Positions 1 through 7,029 of a stretch of 64,000 bases of DNA are shown here, piece by piece. Made by a program: the position numbers and the translations under genes. The number at the start of each line of letters is the position of its first letter. Positions within the stretch are counted from its first letter, which is position 1. The notes under the pieces were generated by a model. That model made no database searches. It was not told the DNA's origin and saw nothing but the letters and a program-made list of their open reading frames with translations. The DNA comes from JAJECS01 sp965219705 (GTDB taxonomy: Bacteria > Chloroflexota > UBA11872), in NCBI GenBank assembly GCA_965219705.1, contig OZ244789.1, positions 868,001 through 932,000 of the forward strand, in the 5' to 3' direction.

Positions 1-2
1 CC

Positions 3-1136
3 TACCCATTCGAGTGGTCGTTCTCGCAGCTCAAGGCCGCCGCCCTCACAACCCTGCGCGTGCAGCGCCGCGCGCTGGACCACGGCCTGTCGCTCAAGGA
101 CGCCAGCGCGCGCAACATCCAACTGCACGCGGGCCGCCCGACGCTCATCGACACCTTGTCATTCGAGCCCTACGAGCCAGGATTTCCGTGGGTGGGCTAT
201 CGCCAGTTTTGCCAGCACTTCCTGGCGCCGCTGGCGGTCATGGCCTACACCGATATCCGTCTGGGCACGCTGCTGCAGAGCCATCTGGACGGCGTCCCGC
301 TCGACCTGGCCTCACAAATGCTTCCCTGGCGATCGCGCCTGCGGCCCGGTCTGCTAATGCATCTTCACCTCCACAGCCGGGCTCAGGCGCGCGCGGCCAC
401 GTCCAGCCGGAGACGCGCCGACCTGGCCGGCCGCATGAGCCGGCGACGGCTTGACGCCTTGCTGGAGAGCCTTGAGTCGGCGGTGCGCCGGATTGCCTGG
501 AATCCAGCCGACACGCCCTGGGCCGGCTACGGCGACCAGACGAGCTATGGCAGCAGTGCTCTTGCCGACAAGAAGCGCCTGGTGGCCGAGTACCTCGCGA
601 AGATCGCGGTCGAATCCGTGTGGGACATCGGCGGCAACACGGGCGACTTCAGCCGGATAGCCGCGGCAGGCACCGTGCCCGTCGTTTCAATCGACAGCGA
701 TCCGGGAGCGGTCGATCTGAACTATCGCCGCATGGCGGCCGACGGCGAACAAAACCTGTTCCCCATCGTGGCTGACATCACCAATCCCAGCCCGGCGCTT
801 GGATGGGATAACTCTGAGGTCGCCTCGCTCACTTCGCGGGGACCGGCCGGGCTGGCGATGGCGCTGGCCCTCGTCCACCATCTCGCGATCGGCAATAACA
901 CCGCCTTCGACCGCCTGGCGCGGTTCTTCGCGGCGCGCGCGCCGGTTCTGCTCATCGAGTTCGTCCCGCCCGACGATCCCATGGTTGTGCGTCTGCTGGC
1001 GATGCGGAATCACACCTTTCCCTGGTACACGCAGCGCGAATTCGAAGCGGTCTTCAGCCAGCAATTCCGCATCGAGCGGTCGGACGCGATTGCGGACTCG
1101 GAACGCCGGCTCTACCTGATGACCGCGCTCGGCTAG
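3..1136 (+). CDS. Class I SAM-dependent methyltransferase, 5' end outside window
   Basis: The reading frame is already open at the first complete codon, so the N-terminus lies upstream of the window; an internal GTG at 60 should not be taken as the start. The N-terminal part (YPFEWSFSQLKAAAL, LKDASARNIQ, LIDTLSFE) belongs to an accessory region found ahead of some Rossmann methyltransferases. The SAM-binding glycine motif WDIGGNTGDFS lies at about 625-660 in the DNA, followed by an acidic residue in VVSIDSDPG. A small-molecule or glycan methyltransferase is likely; the substrate is unknown. It ends convergently with the next gene, and both TAG stops come from the same CTAG at 1133-1136. Confidence 0.82.
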   Translation, partial: YPFEWSFSQLKAAALTTLRVQRRALDHGLSLKDASARNIQLHAGRPTLIDTLSFEPYEPGFPWVGYRQFCQHFLAPLAVMAYTDIRLGTLLQSHLDGVPLDLASQMLPWRSRLRPGLLMHLHLHSRAQARAATSSRRRADLAGRMSRRRLDALLESLESAVRRIAWNPADTPWAGYGDQTSYGSSALADKKRLVAEYLAKIAVESVWDIGGNTGDFSRIAAAGTVPVVSIDSDPGAVDLNYRRMAADGEQNLFPIVADITNPSPALGWDNSEVASLTSRGPAGLAMALALVHHLAIGNNTAFDRLARFFAARAPVLLIEFVPPDDPMVVRLLAMRNHTFPWYTQREFEAVFSQQFRIERSDAIADSERRLYLMTALG

Positions 1137-2302
1137 GCTGGTGGCGAGAACATGTAGCGGTAGACGGCGCCCTGCCAGAAGTGCTCCGCGACCTCGCCGA
1201 TGCGGGTGAGGTAGATCTCGATATCCAGCGTCTCGCGGTCTTCGAGCACGTTGAAGTTCGAGAGCTGCAACGCGGCAGGTACGTCAGGGCCGCGGTCGTC
1301 GACGAGGAGCAGGCTGTCGCGCCGCACCGCCAGACGATCCTCGTCGATCTCGGCGATATACAGCGGGTAGCGGGGACTGTTGCCGTCGGGAGGTTCCGGG
1401 GTGATGTTGGCCAGCCAGTAGAGCTTCCCGTTGCGCGACGAGCGGATGAAGCGATGCAGGCTGGACGGGGAATAGAACCGTGATCCGTCGTCGTAGCGCA
1501 GCTCCCGCAGCGGCGAGATGCGGCGGCCGCCATCGTCGGAGACGCTGAACCACTTCCGCCCCGGGGTCGTGGCGGTGTTGCTGCCGCGGACGACCGTGAG
1601 CAGGCGGCCATCGCGCAACACCGCCACTTCCGGCTCGAGCACCCCGCGTGACGAGCGCTCCGGCCCGAGGTATTCGATGTTGGACGCCTTCCAGACGCCC
1701 ACGGCGGGGTCGCGCCGCATGATGACCAGGCCGCCAGTGGTGTGCGGGCTGTCGTGCGCGCCGGCGTGCGCCACCAGCGGGAGGTACGCCGTGCCGTCGG
1801 GCGCGAAGGTGATCGACTGCCCGAGATAGGCACGGTTGGTCTCGCAGAAGTCGGGATCGAATGGGTTATCGGGGTCGAAGTCCGGCCCCTCCTCGTACCT
1901 GAGCAGTGTTTCGGGTTCGTCGTCAACCGCGGCGAAGACGTGGTCGTTGTAGGGATGCCGGTGCGAGCCCCAGTGGAAGGTATAGACCGGCATGCCGGGC
2001 CAGATGCGGCGCATGCACATCTGGTAGCGCCGGTTGCGCGCGCGGTTGATAAAGATGCCGGCCGGGTAGCTGACGATGCCGCCGCCATCAAGCTGCTGCA
2101 CGATGTCGGAGAGGGTCTCGCGCTCAGTCCAGGTGCGTCCGTTGTCGGGCGAGGTGCGCTGCTCGAATTCGTGGTACTCGTCCGAGGCGCCGCTGGTCTG
2201 AAAGCGTTCGAGACGCGTGAGGCCGGCGTCGATGTAGCAGACCGAATGCCACTGGGCGCGGTCTTCTCCCGCAGCGGGCAGATAGCGTTCGCGGGGCAGC
2301 AT
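1133..2302 (-). CDS. Sialidase-fold (BNR/Asp-box) protein, 389 aa
   Basis: Predicted six-bladed beta-propeller of the exo-sialidase/neuraminidase-like superfamily. One clear Asp-box (SPDNGRTW, residues 51-58) and a weaker SVSDDGGR repeat later in the chain support the fold. I see no secretion signal, so it is probably cytoplasmic. Members of this group are often annotated as glycoside hydrolases, but the sialidase arginine triad cannot be confirmed by eye, so activity is open. ATG start at 2302. It is transcribed alone on the minus strand, with 42 bases to the next minus-strand gene, and overlaps the upstream methyltransferase stop by 4 bases. Confidence 0.75.
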   Translation of the reverse strand: MLPRERYLPAAGEDRAQWHSVCYIDAGLTRLERFQTSGASDEYHEFEQRTSPDNGRTWTERETLSDIVQQLDGGGIVSYPAGIFINRARNRRYQMCMRRIWPGMPVYTFHWGSHRHPYNDHVFAAVDDEPETLLRYEEGPDFDPDNPFDPDFCETNRAYLGQSITFAPDGTAYLPLVAHAGAHDSPHTTGGLVIMRRDPAVGVWKASNIEYLGPERSSRGVLEPEVAVLRDGRLLTVVRGSNTATTPGRKWFSVSDDGGRRISPLRELRYDDGSRFYSPSSLHRFIRSSRNGKLYWLANITPEPPDGNSPRYPLYIAEIDEDRLAVRRDSLLLVDDRGPDVPAALQLSNFNVLEDRETLDIEIYLTRIGEVAEHFWQGAVYRYMFSPPA

Positions 2303-2344
2303 GGTTGAGGTCCGCTATGCGGCTTTGGAGAGCCTAACGGTCGA

Positions 2345-2950
2345 CTAGGCCAGCTCGCCAGCGAGGCGGATGAGGGCCGCCTTCCAATAGGCGCGCTTGG
2401 CCTCCACGTCGCCGCGGTCCGCCAGCTTCGAGTGCTGGACCATGACCTGACTCTTCGACGGGCCCTTCGGATAGAAGGCCACGTCGACATGGCTGGCGCC
2501 ATCGACCCAGGTGATGCGGAGCGACTTGTTGGGACGCGCGGTGCGGATGTGCGGCGCGTCGTCACCGAGCCAGCCCCTGCGGATCTCCTCAACCGTCCAG
2601 GCCTCATAAAGCGTCTCGGTCGTGACTGGCAGCGTCTTGCTCACGCTCACCTGGTAGCCGTGTGCGGTCTGGTGCTCCTCGCGCAGGCCGCGGATGCGCT
2701 CGTAGCCGACGGTGACTTCCTGGCTCCACCACGCCGGGAGGTTGTGCCGCTCGTGCAGATAGACGGCGATGGCCTTGTGGCCCATGGTCATGCCGCCCGC
2801 TTCGTCCAGGATCGCGCACCACTCGGCCCAGGACTTGCCGGTCTTGACGGCGACGGCCGCGTCGCTGACGGGAGGCTTGGCGATGGCGATGCCTTCACGG
2901 GGGATCGCTGGGGGTGTTCGACCGTACGGTTGGGCCGGGTTGGTCGTCAA
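2345..2950 (-). CDS. DUF4287-SRPBCC fusion protein, 201 aa
   Basis: Residues about 36-90 match the DUF4287 pattern (KTGKSWAEWCAILDEAG, HKAIAVYLHER, WWSQEVTVGYERIRG). Residues about 95-200 look like an AHSA1/SRPBCC ligand-binding domain (VSVSKTLPVTTETLYEAW, GWLGDD, ITWVDGASHVDVAFYPKG). This fusion is known in soil and marine bacteria; the ligand is unknown. There is no ATG or GTG ahead of the first conserved block and the frame closes upstream at 2972-2974, so TTG at 2950 is the best start available. It is divergent from the aldo/keto reductase at 3241. Confidence 0.78.
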   Translation of the reverse strand: MTTNPAQPYGRTPPAIPREGIAIAKPPVSDAAVAVKTGKSWAEWCAILDEAGGMTMGHKAIAVYLHERHNLPAWWSQEVTVGYERIRGLREEHQTAHGYQVSVSKTLPVTTETLYEAWTVEEIRRGWLGDDAPHIRTARPNKSLRITWVDGASHVDVAFYPKGPSKSQVMVQHSKLADRGDVEAKRAYWKAALIRLAGELA

Positions 2951-3240
2951 CGGTCGGGGCGTGCCTAAAGATCAGGCAGGGCGGCCCTATGCGGAATGGC
3001 CATCCTGGCGCGCCGAATGACAATCGACGCGCCCCTCGCGCCCACCTCACCACCCGGCCACGTGGTGAGGCTGTCGCAACATACAAATGACAAGGGTGGG
3101 GCATTATTTCGTAGTCGAAGTTAAACGCCGAACATGTAAAAAAACTCCCGGCCCCAAGGTGGCCCGCGGCGGGCCGCGGGGCGCTGGGATGGACCGCGCG
3201 GCCTAGAATCGCAACAGGCGACGCGCGCGGGAGGGTTGCG
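2951..3240. other. Divergent intergenic region, 290 bases
   Basis: No gene seen. It holds an AT-richer patch at about 3095-3145, unusual in this GC-rich context, a GC-rich inverted repeat with arms CCCGCGG/CCGCGGG at about 3164-3183, and the likely promoter and Shine-Dalgarno site of the downstream aldo/keto reductase. Read on the minus strand, the hairpin is followed at a distance by a run of seven T, but no minus-strand gene ends here for it to terminate. Confidence 0.5.
3204..3209 (+). promoter_or_regulatory. Candidate -10 box (TAGAAT) of the aldo/keto reductase gene
   Basis: TAGAAT matches five of six bases of the sigma-70 -10 consensus and lies 31 bases before the ATG at 3241. No good -35 hexamer is visible at 16-18 bases. 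A strong Shine-Dalgarno run (GGGAGGG, 3229-3235) sits 5 bases before the start codon. The same hexamer recurs ahead of the gene at 9942. Confidence 0.4.
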
Positions 3241-4197
3241 ATGGAATACCGGATGGCGGGGGCTACCGGAATCCCGGTGTCCGAGATCGGGATGGGCACG
3301 TGGGAGTTCGGCGGCCGCGAGTGGGGCGATATCTCGGAAGAGACCTCCATCGACGTGATGCGCTATGGCTTCGAGCAGGGCATCACGTTCTTCGACACGG
3401 CGGACGCCTACGGCCCGGACGGACTGAGCGAGCGCCTGATCGGCCGCGCCTTCGCGGGACGCAGCGAGGACATCGTGGTGGCGACGAAGGTGGGGTATCC
3501 GCTCGGCATGGACGGCTGGATCGCGGCAGGCGGCGAGCACCCGCCGCACGACCTCTCCCGGGCGCACATCATCAGCGCCTGCGAAGACAGCCTGCGGCGT
3601 CTGCAGCGCGAGCGCATCGAGTTCTACAACATGCATCGTCCACCGCCGCCCGACGAGTGGGATGAGGCCTTCGGCGCGATGGAAACCTTGAAGCGCCAGG
3701 GCAAGATCGCGAACTACGGCGTGGCGCTGGGCGGCGTGGAGGAAGCCCTGCAAGCCGTGCGCGAGGCCGGGGCCACGGTGGTGATGCTGCCCTACAACTG
3801 TCTCGATCAGTCGCGGGCGGGCGATTTGCTGCCGGTCGCGCTCGAATTGGGCGTCGCCGTGCTGGCGCGCCAGGTGATGGCGCAAGGACTGCTGGGCGGC
3901 AAGCTCACGGCCGAGACGGAGTTCGCCGCGAACGACTACCGGCGCATATGGGCGCGCGAGGACTATCTGGAGAATCTGCGGCGTGTGGAGCGTGTGCAGT
4001 TTCTGGTGCGCGGCGACGTGGCGTCGCTGCCGGAAGCCGCGCTGCGCTTTGCGCTGGCGCACCCGGCGATATCGACCGTGGTCACCGGCATGATGCGGCG
4101 CGAGGAAGTTGATCAGAACGTGAAGGCGTCGGGTGCGCCGCTGCCGGAGGCTGACGTGCTGCGCGTGCGGGAGCTTTACCAGACGGGTTTTGCCTAG
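3241..4197 (+). CDS. Aldo/keto reductase, 318 aa
   Basis: NADPH-dependent oxidoreductase of the AKR superfamily, predicted (beta/alpha)8 barrel in the cytoplasm. The catalytic tetrad is visible: Asp52 and Tyr57 in FFDTADAYG, Lys83 in ATKVGY and His132 in NMHRP. Length is typical for the family. ATG start with a strong Shine-Dalgarno sequence. Substrate cannot be told from sequence; neighbouring Gfo/Idh/MocA and sialidase-fold genes suggest sugar or sugar-derivative metabolism. It converges on the oxidoreductase ending at 4404, with repeat-rich DNA between them. Confidence 0.92.
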   Translation: MEYRMAGATGIPVSEIGMGTWEFGGREWGDISEETSIDVMRYGFEQGITFFDTADAYGPDGLSERLIGRAFAGRSEDIVVATKVGYPLGMDGWIAAGGEHPPHDLSRAHIISACEDSLRRLQRERIEFYNMHRPPPPDEWDEAFGAMETLKRQGKIANYGVALGGVEEALQAVREAGATVVMLPYNCLDQSRAGDLLPVALELGVAVLARQVMAQGLLGGKLTAETEFAANDYRRIWAREDYLENLRRVERVQFLVRGDVASLPEAALRFALAHPAISTVVTGMMRREEVDQNVKASGAPLPEADVLRVRELYQTGFA

Positions 4198-4216
4198 GCG
4201 GACCCCCTCACCCCAA

Positions 4217-4240
4217 CCCTCTCCCACGATGGGGAGAGGG
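4217..4240. repeat. REP-like palindrome CCCTCTCCC-n6-GGGAGAGGG
   Basis: Perfect 9-base arms (4217-4225 and 4232-4240) around a short loop, between two convergent genes. The same two arms occur again at 20648-20670. A related G/C-run motif (CCTCTCCCCGCGGGG) follows at about 4311. It could act as a bidirectional terminator or be a dispersed palindromic repeat. Confidence 0.7.
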
Positions 4241-4366
4241 GGCCGGACTGCCGCTTGCTTCCGTCCCAGCCGGGAGGGGAGCGGGAACGAGGCTGTCCCT
4301 CACGTCAATCCTCTCCCCGCGGGGAAAAAGGGCAGGACGAGGACTGGCGCGGGTAGGTATACAAAG

Positions 4367-4384
4367 GGCGGTTCTCGAACCGCC
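4367..4384. terminator. Hairpin between convergent genes (GGCGGTT-CTCG-AACCGCC)
   Basis: Perfect 7-base stem with a CTCG tetraloop, 20 bases beyond the stop of the minus-strand Gfo/Idh/MocA gene. There is no strong T run on the minus side (ACAAA precedes it on the plus strand, giving TTTGT on the minus), so termination is possible but not certain. It could instead be part of the same family of dispersed palindromes as the element at 4217. Confidence 0.45.
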
Positions 4385-4403
4385 ACTACGTCTGGGTCTA
4401 GGC

Positions 4404-5363
4404 TTAGATCTGTGACTGCATGATGCGGTCGACGAGGTCCATGGTTTTGATGGCGTCGGCGAAGGACGTTTCGGGCTGGCGGCCGGCCTTGATGGCGTCG
4501 ATGAAGTGCCGGTTCTCGGCGAAGTAGCCGAAGCGATAGATAAAGTCGGACCCGCCGCCGACCTCCGCCGCGTCGATTGATTCGCCCTCGGCGGCACCGT
4601 CGCGATAGATCGCGGCGCGCCATTGATCGTCGGCGAAGGCCGAGACGCCTTGGCCGTGCATCTCGAAGTAGTGGTCCCGCCGGCCGGATCGCCGCGAGGC
4701 CGTAAGGATGGCCGTGCAGCCGGTGCTGAAGGTGACGATGGCGTTGTGGTTGTTGACAAACGGCATGTCCACGGCACGATTGTCGGCGGCGACGGCCACG
4801 ACCTCGCCGCCGGCCATCCAGCGCAGTGCGTCCACGGCGTGGACGATGTCGGACGTGAGGTGCGAGGCCGCGCCGCGGCCATAGCCGTAGTTGTCGGGCC
4901 TACCCTCGAACTTGTGGAAGCCGACGAGGCACTGGTGCAGCGGCCCACGCTCGGTGATCGCCGCGCGGCAGCGGCCCAACAGCTGGGTGTAGCGACGGTT
5001 GAACCCCACCATGGTGAGTCGGTCGTGGCGGCTGGCGTACCAGGCGAGCGCCTCGGTCTGATAGGTGGTGATGGCGGGCGGCTTTTCGACGAAGACGTGG
5101 ACGCCCAGCTCCAGCAGGTCCACCACGATGTTGTGCAGGTACTGCGGCGGCATGATCACGTAGACCGCGTCGGGTTTTTCGCGCGCGACGAGCTCGCGAT
5201 AGTCCGCATAGCGCCCGGCGACGCCGTACTTGTCGGCCGTCGCTTGCAGCCGCTCGGCGTTCAACTCGGCGATGCCGACGAGGTCCACGTCGGCCATCGC
5301 CGCGAGCGACGGGTAATGGGCGGTGTTGGCCATGCCGCCCGCGCCCACCATGCCGATCCGCAC
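4404..5363 (-). CDS. Gfo/Idh/MocA family oxidoreductase, 319 aa
   Basis: NAD(P)-dependent sugar or inositol dehydrogenase-type enzyme. The Rossmann dinucleotide motif starts at once (GMVGAGGMANTAH, residues 4-16) and the family EKP motif is at 93-95 (VFVEKPPAI). The C-terminal alpha/beta domain follows (LTSDIVHAVDALRWMAGGE). GTG start at 5363, because the Rossmann strand begins at the second codon. Such enzymes commonly oxidise or isomerise unusual sugars, which fits the neighbouring carbohydrate-active genes. The exact substrate is unknown. Confidence 0.92.
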   Translation of the reverse strand: MRIGMVGAGGMANTAHYPSLAAMADVDLVGIAELNAERLQATADKYGVAGRYADYRELVAREKPDAVYVIMPPQYLHNIVVDLLELGVHVFVEKPPAITTYQTEALAWYASRHDRLTMVGFNRRYTQLLGRCRAAITERGPLHQCLVGFHKFEGRPDNYGYGRGAASHLTSDIVHAVDALRWMAGGEVVAVAADNRAVDMPFVNNHNAIVTFSTGCTAILTASRRSGRRDHYFEMHGQGVSAFADDQWRAAIYRDGAAEGESIDAAEVGGGSDFIYRFGYFAENRHFIDAIKAGRQPETSFADAIKTMDLVDRIMQSQI

Positions 5364-5444
5364 CGTGTCGATTGGCTCGATCCTCGCAGGCGGCCAGGCA
5401 GCGGCAACGTATCACGGCGTGAGGGCGGGGGCGAGACCATCTGC

Positions 5445-5478
5445 TAGAGTCGCTCGCCGCACCCCAACGACGTTGGGG
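5445..5478 (+). promoter_or_regulatory. Candidate -10 box and 17-base palindrome ahead of gene 5498
   Basis: TAGAGT at 5445-5450 is a plausible -10 box. A perfect palindrome follows at 5462-5478 (CCCCAAC-GAC-GTTGGGG), starting where transcription would be expected to begin, 20 bases before the ATG. It could be a regulator's operator or a 5'-UTR hairpin. No T run follows, so it is not a typical terminator. Confidence 0.4.
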
Positions 5479-5497
5479 CACCCGCACAGGGGCGACC

Positions 5498-7024
5498 ATG
5501 GCCTTCTCGTTTCCCACGAGCGTCAAGCGGCGCACGGACTGTCTCTCGATGATTCTGGGCGAAGACATCGCCGAGCAGCACATGCTCGCCTGGCGGCAGG
5601 AGCTGGGCGAGCTGGATCCCAACAACCCCTTGGTGACGCCGGCCATGCCTTGGGACAGCGGCTCGGTGTTCGCTCACGGCACGTTCGCGCACGACCCGAT
5701 CGACGGATTGTGGAAGGCCTGGCAGGTCTCCACGCCGCTGACGGCGGGGTATTTCGAGAACTACCGGCGCGTGACCCACCTAATCTCCGAAGACGGCGTC
5801 GAGTGGACGCGTCCCGAGCTGGACCTGTGCCCGCAGCCCGGCTATCCGCGCACCAATATCTTGCTGGACCACGATTCGGGCGGTCCGAGCATGTACAGCT
5901 CGGTGATGATCGTCCCGGACGCCGAGCCCGACCGCCGCTACGAGATGTTCGTGATGCGCGATCCAAGCAACACCATCGGCGGGGGACCAGGCTTCATTCG
6001 CGGTCTGCCGCCTCCACCGCCGGGCCAGAAGCAGGCGCGCGGCATGTATCGGTATTTTTCGCCGGACGGCATCAACTGGACGGCGAGCGAAGGCCCGGTC
6101 CTCGAAGTGGCGGTGCCCGGCGTCCGGCTGGTGATTCCCTATGAGAATCCCAAGCACACGGCGGACACCACGTACGTCTTTCGCGAGGCGGACGGAACGT
6201 ACATGGCAACCCACAAGCTCGGAGAGCCCGCGCACCCGGGCGGCTTGGTGCCGTATGACATTTTTGCCGAGGGCCGCCGGGTGATGGCGCGCCGCACGAG
6301 CCCCGACGGCTCGGAATGGAGCCCGTTCGAGACCATCATCCAGCCCGACCTCTTCGACCCGCACGACGTCCAGATCATGGAGCTGTGCGTCACGCCGGTG
6401 CGGAGCGGATACATCGGAGTGATCGCCATTTACCTCAATCGGACGCAGACGATCGAATTGCAGCTCGGCGGCAGCGCCGATGGGCGGATTTGGGACCGGC
6501 GCGTGCGCCTACCGGCGGTCGCGACCGGCGCGCTGGGCGACTACGGCGGCGGCATGCTGTGGCCGTCGCACAACCTCGTCGAGCACAACGGCCGGCACTA
6601 CATGTACTTCTCGGGCACCGAGGGTTTGCACGGCGACCCGGCGTCCAAGAGTCCGACGATCTGGCCGTTCTTCTCGGCCATCTGCCGTGCCAGTTGGGCC
6701 GTCAATCGGTACTGGGCGGCTGTTTCGGGACCCGGCGGCGACGTCGTGGGCACGCTGACCACGCATCCGTTGCCCGTGGGCGGCAAGCAGCTGATCCTCA
6801 ACGCCGCAACCTCGACCGTGACCGAGGGTGAGCTGCACGCGGAGCTGCTGGACCCGGACGGCAACGTGGTCGACGGCTTCAGCAAGGACGATTTCATCCC
6901 CTGGCGGGGGGACAGCACATCGGCCGCAGCGCGCTGGACCGGCGGCGCGGTGTGTCCGGTGGAAGAATGCGCCGTGCGGTTCCACCTGCGCCGGTCACGT
7001 TTGTACGGGTACGCCTGGGAGTAG
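5498..7024 (+). CDS. Asp-box beta-propeller protein, probable glycoside-hydrolase-like, 508 aa
   Basis: Four Asp-box-like repeats of the form S-x-D-G-x-x-W are visible at residues 97-103 (SEDGVEW), 188-194 (SPDGINW), 268-274 (SPDGSEW) and 326-332 (SADGRIW), as expected for a sialidase or GH32/GH43-type beta-propeller. A C-terminal beta-sandwich-like part (about 400-508) follows. No signal peptide is apparent. ATG start at 5498. It sits 5 bases upstream of the penicillin-acylase-family gene, so the two are probably co-transcribed. Substrate unknown; hydrolase activity is inferred from fold and context only. Confidence 0.72.
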   Translation: MAFSFPTSVKRRTDCLSMILGEDIAEQHMLAWRQELGELDPNNPLVTPAMPWDSGSVFAHGTFAHDPIDGLWKAWQVSTPLTAGYFENYRRVTHLISEDGVEWTRPELDLCPQPGYPRTNILLDHDSGGPSMYSSVMIVPDAEPDRRYEMFVMRDPSNTIGGGPGFIRGLPPPPPGQKQARGMYRYFSPDGINWTASEGPVLEVAVPGVRLVIPYENPKHTADTTYVFREADGTYMATHKLGEPAHPGGLVPYDIFAEGRRVMARRTSPDGSEWSPFETIIQPDLFDPHDVQIMELCVTPVRSGYIGVIAIYLNRTQTIELQLGGSADGRIWDRRVRLPAVATGALGDYGGGMLWPSHNLVEHNGRHYMYFSGTEGLHGDPASKSPTIWPFFSAICRASWAVNRYWAAVSGPGGDVVGTLTTHPLPVGGKQLILNAATSTVTEGELHAELLDPDGNVVDGFSKDDFIPWRGDSTSAAARWTGGAVCPVEECAVRFHLRRSRLYGYAWE

Positions 7025-7029
7025 ACACC

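Noticed and set aside
1054..2607. 517-codon minus-strand frame overlapping the sialidase-fold gene
   Set aside because: Arg/Ser/Pro-rich frame-shifted shadow; the overlapping frame has an Asp-box and normal composition.
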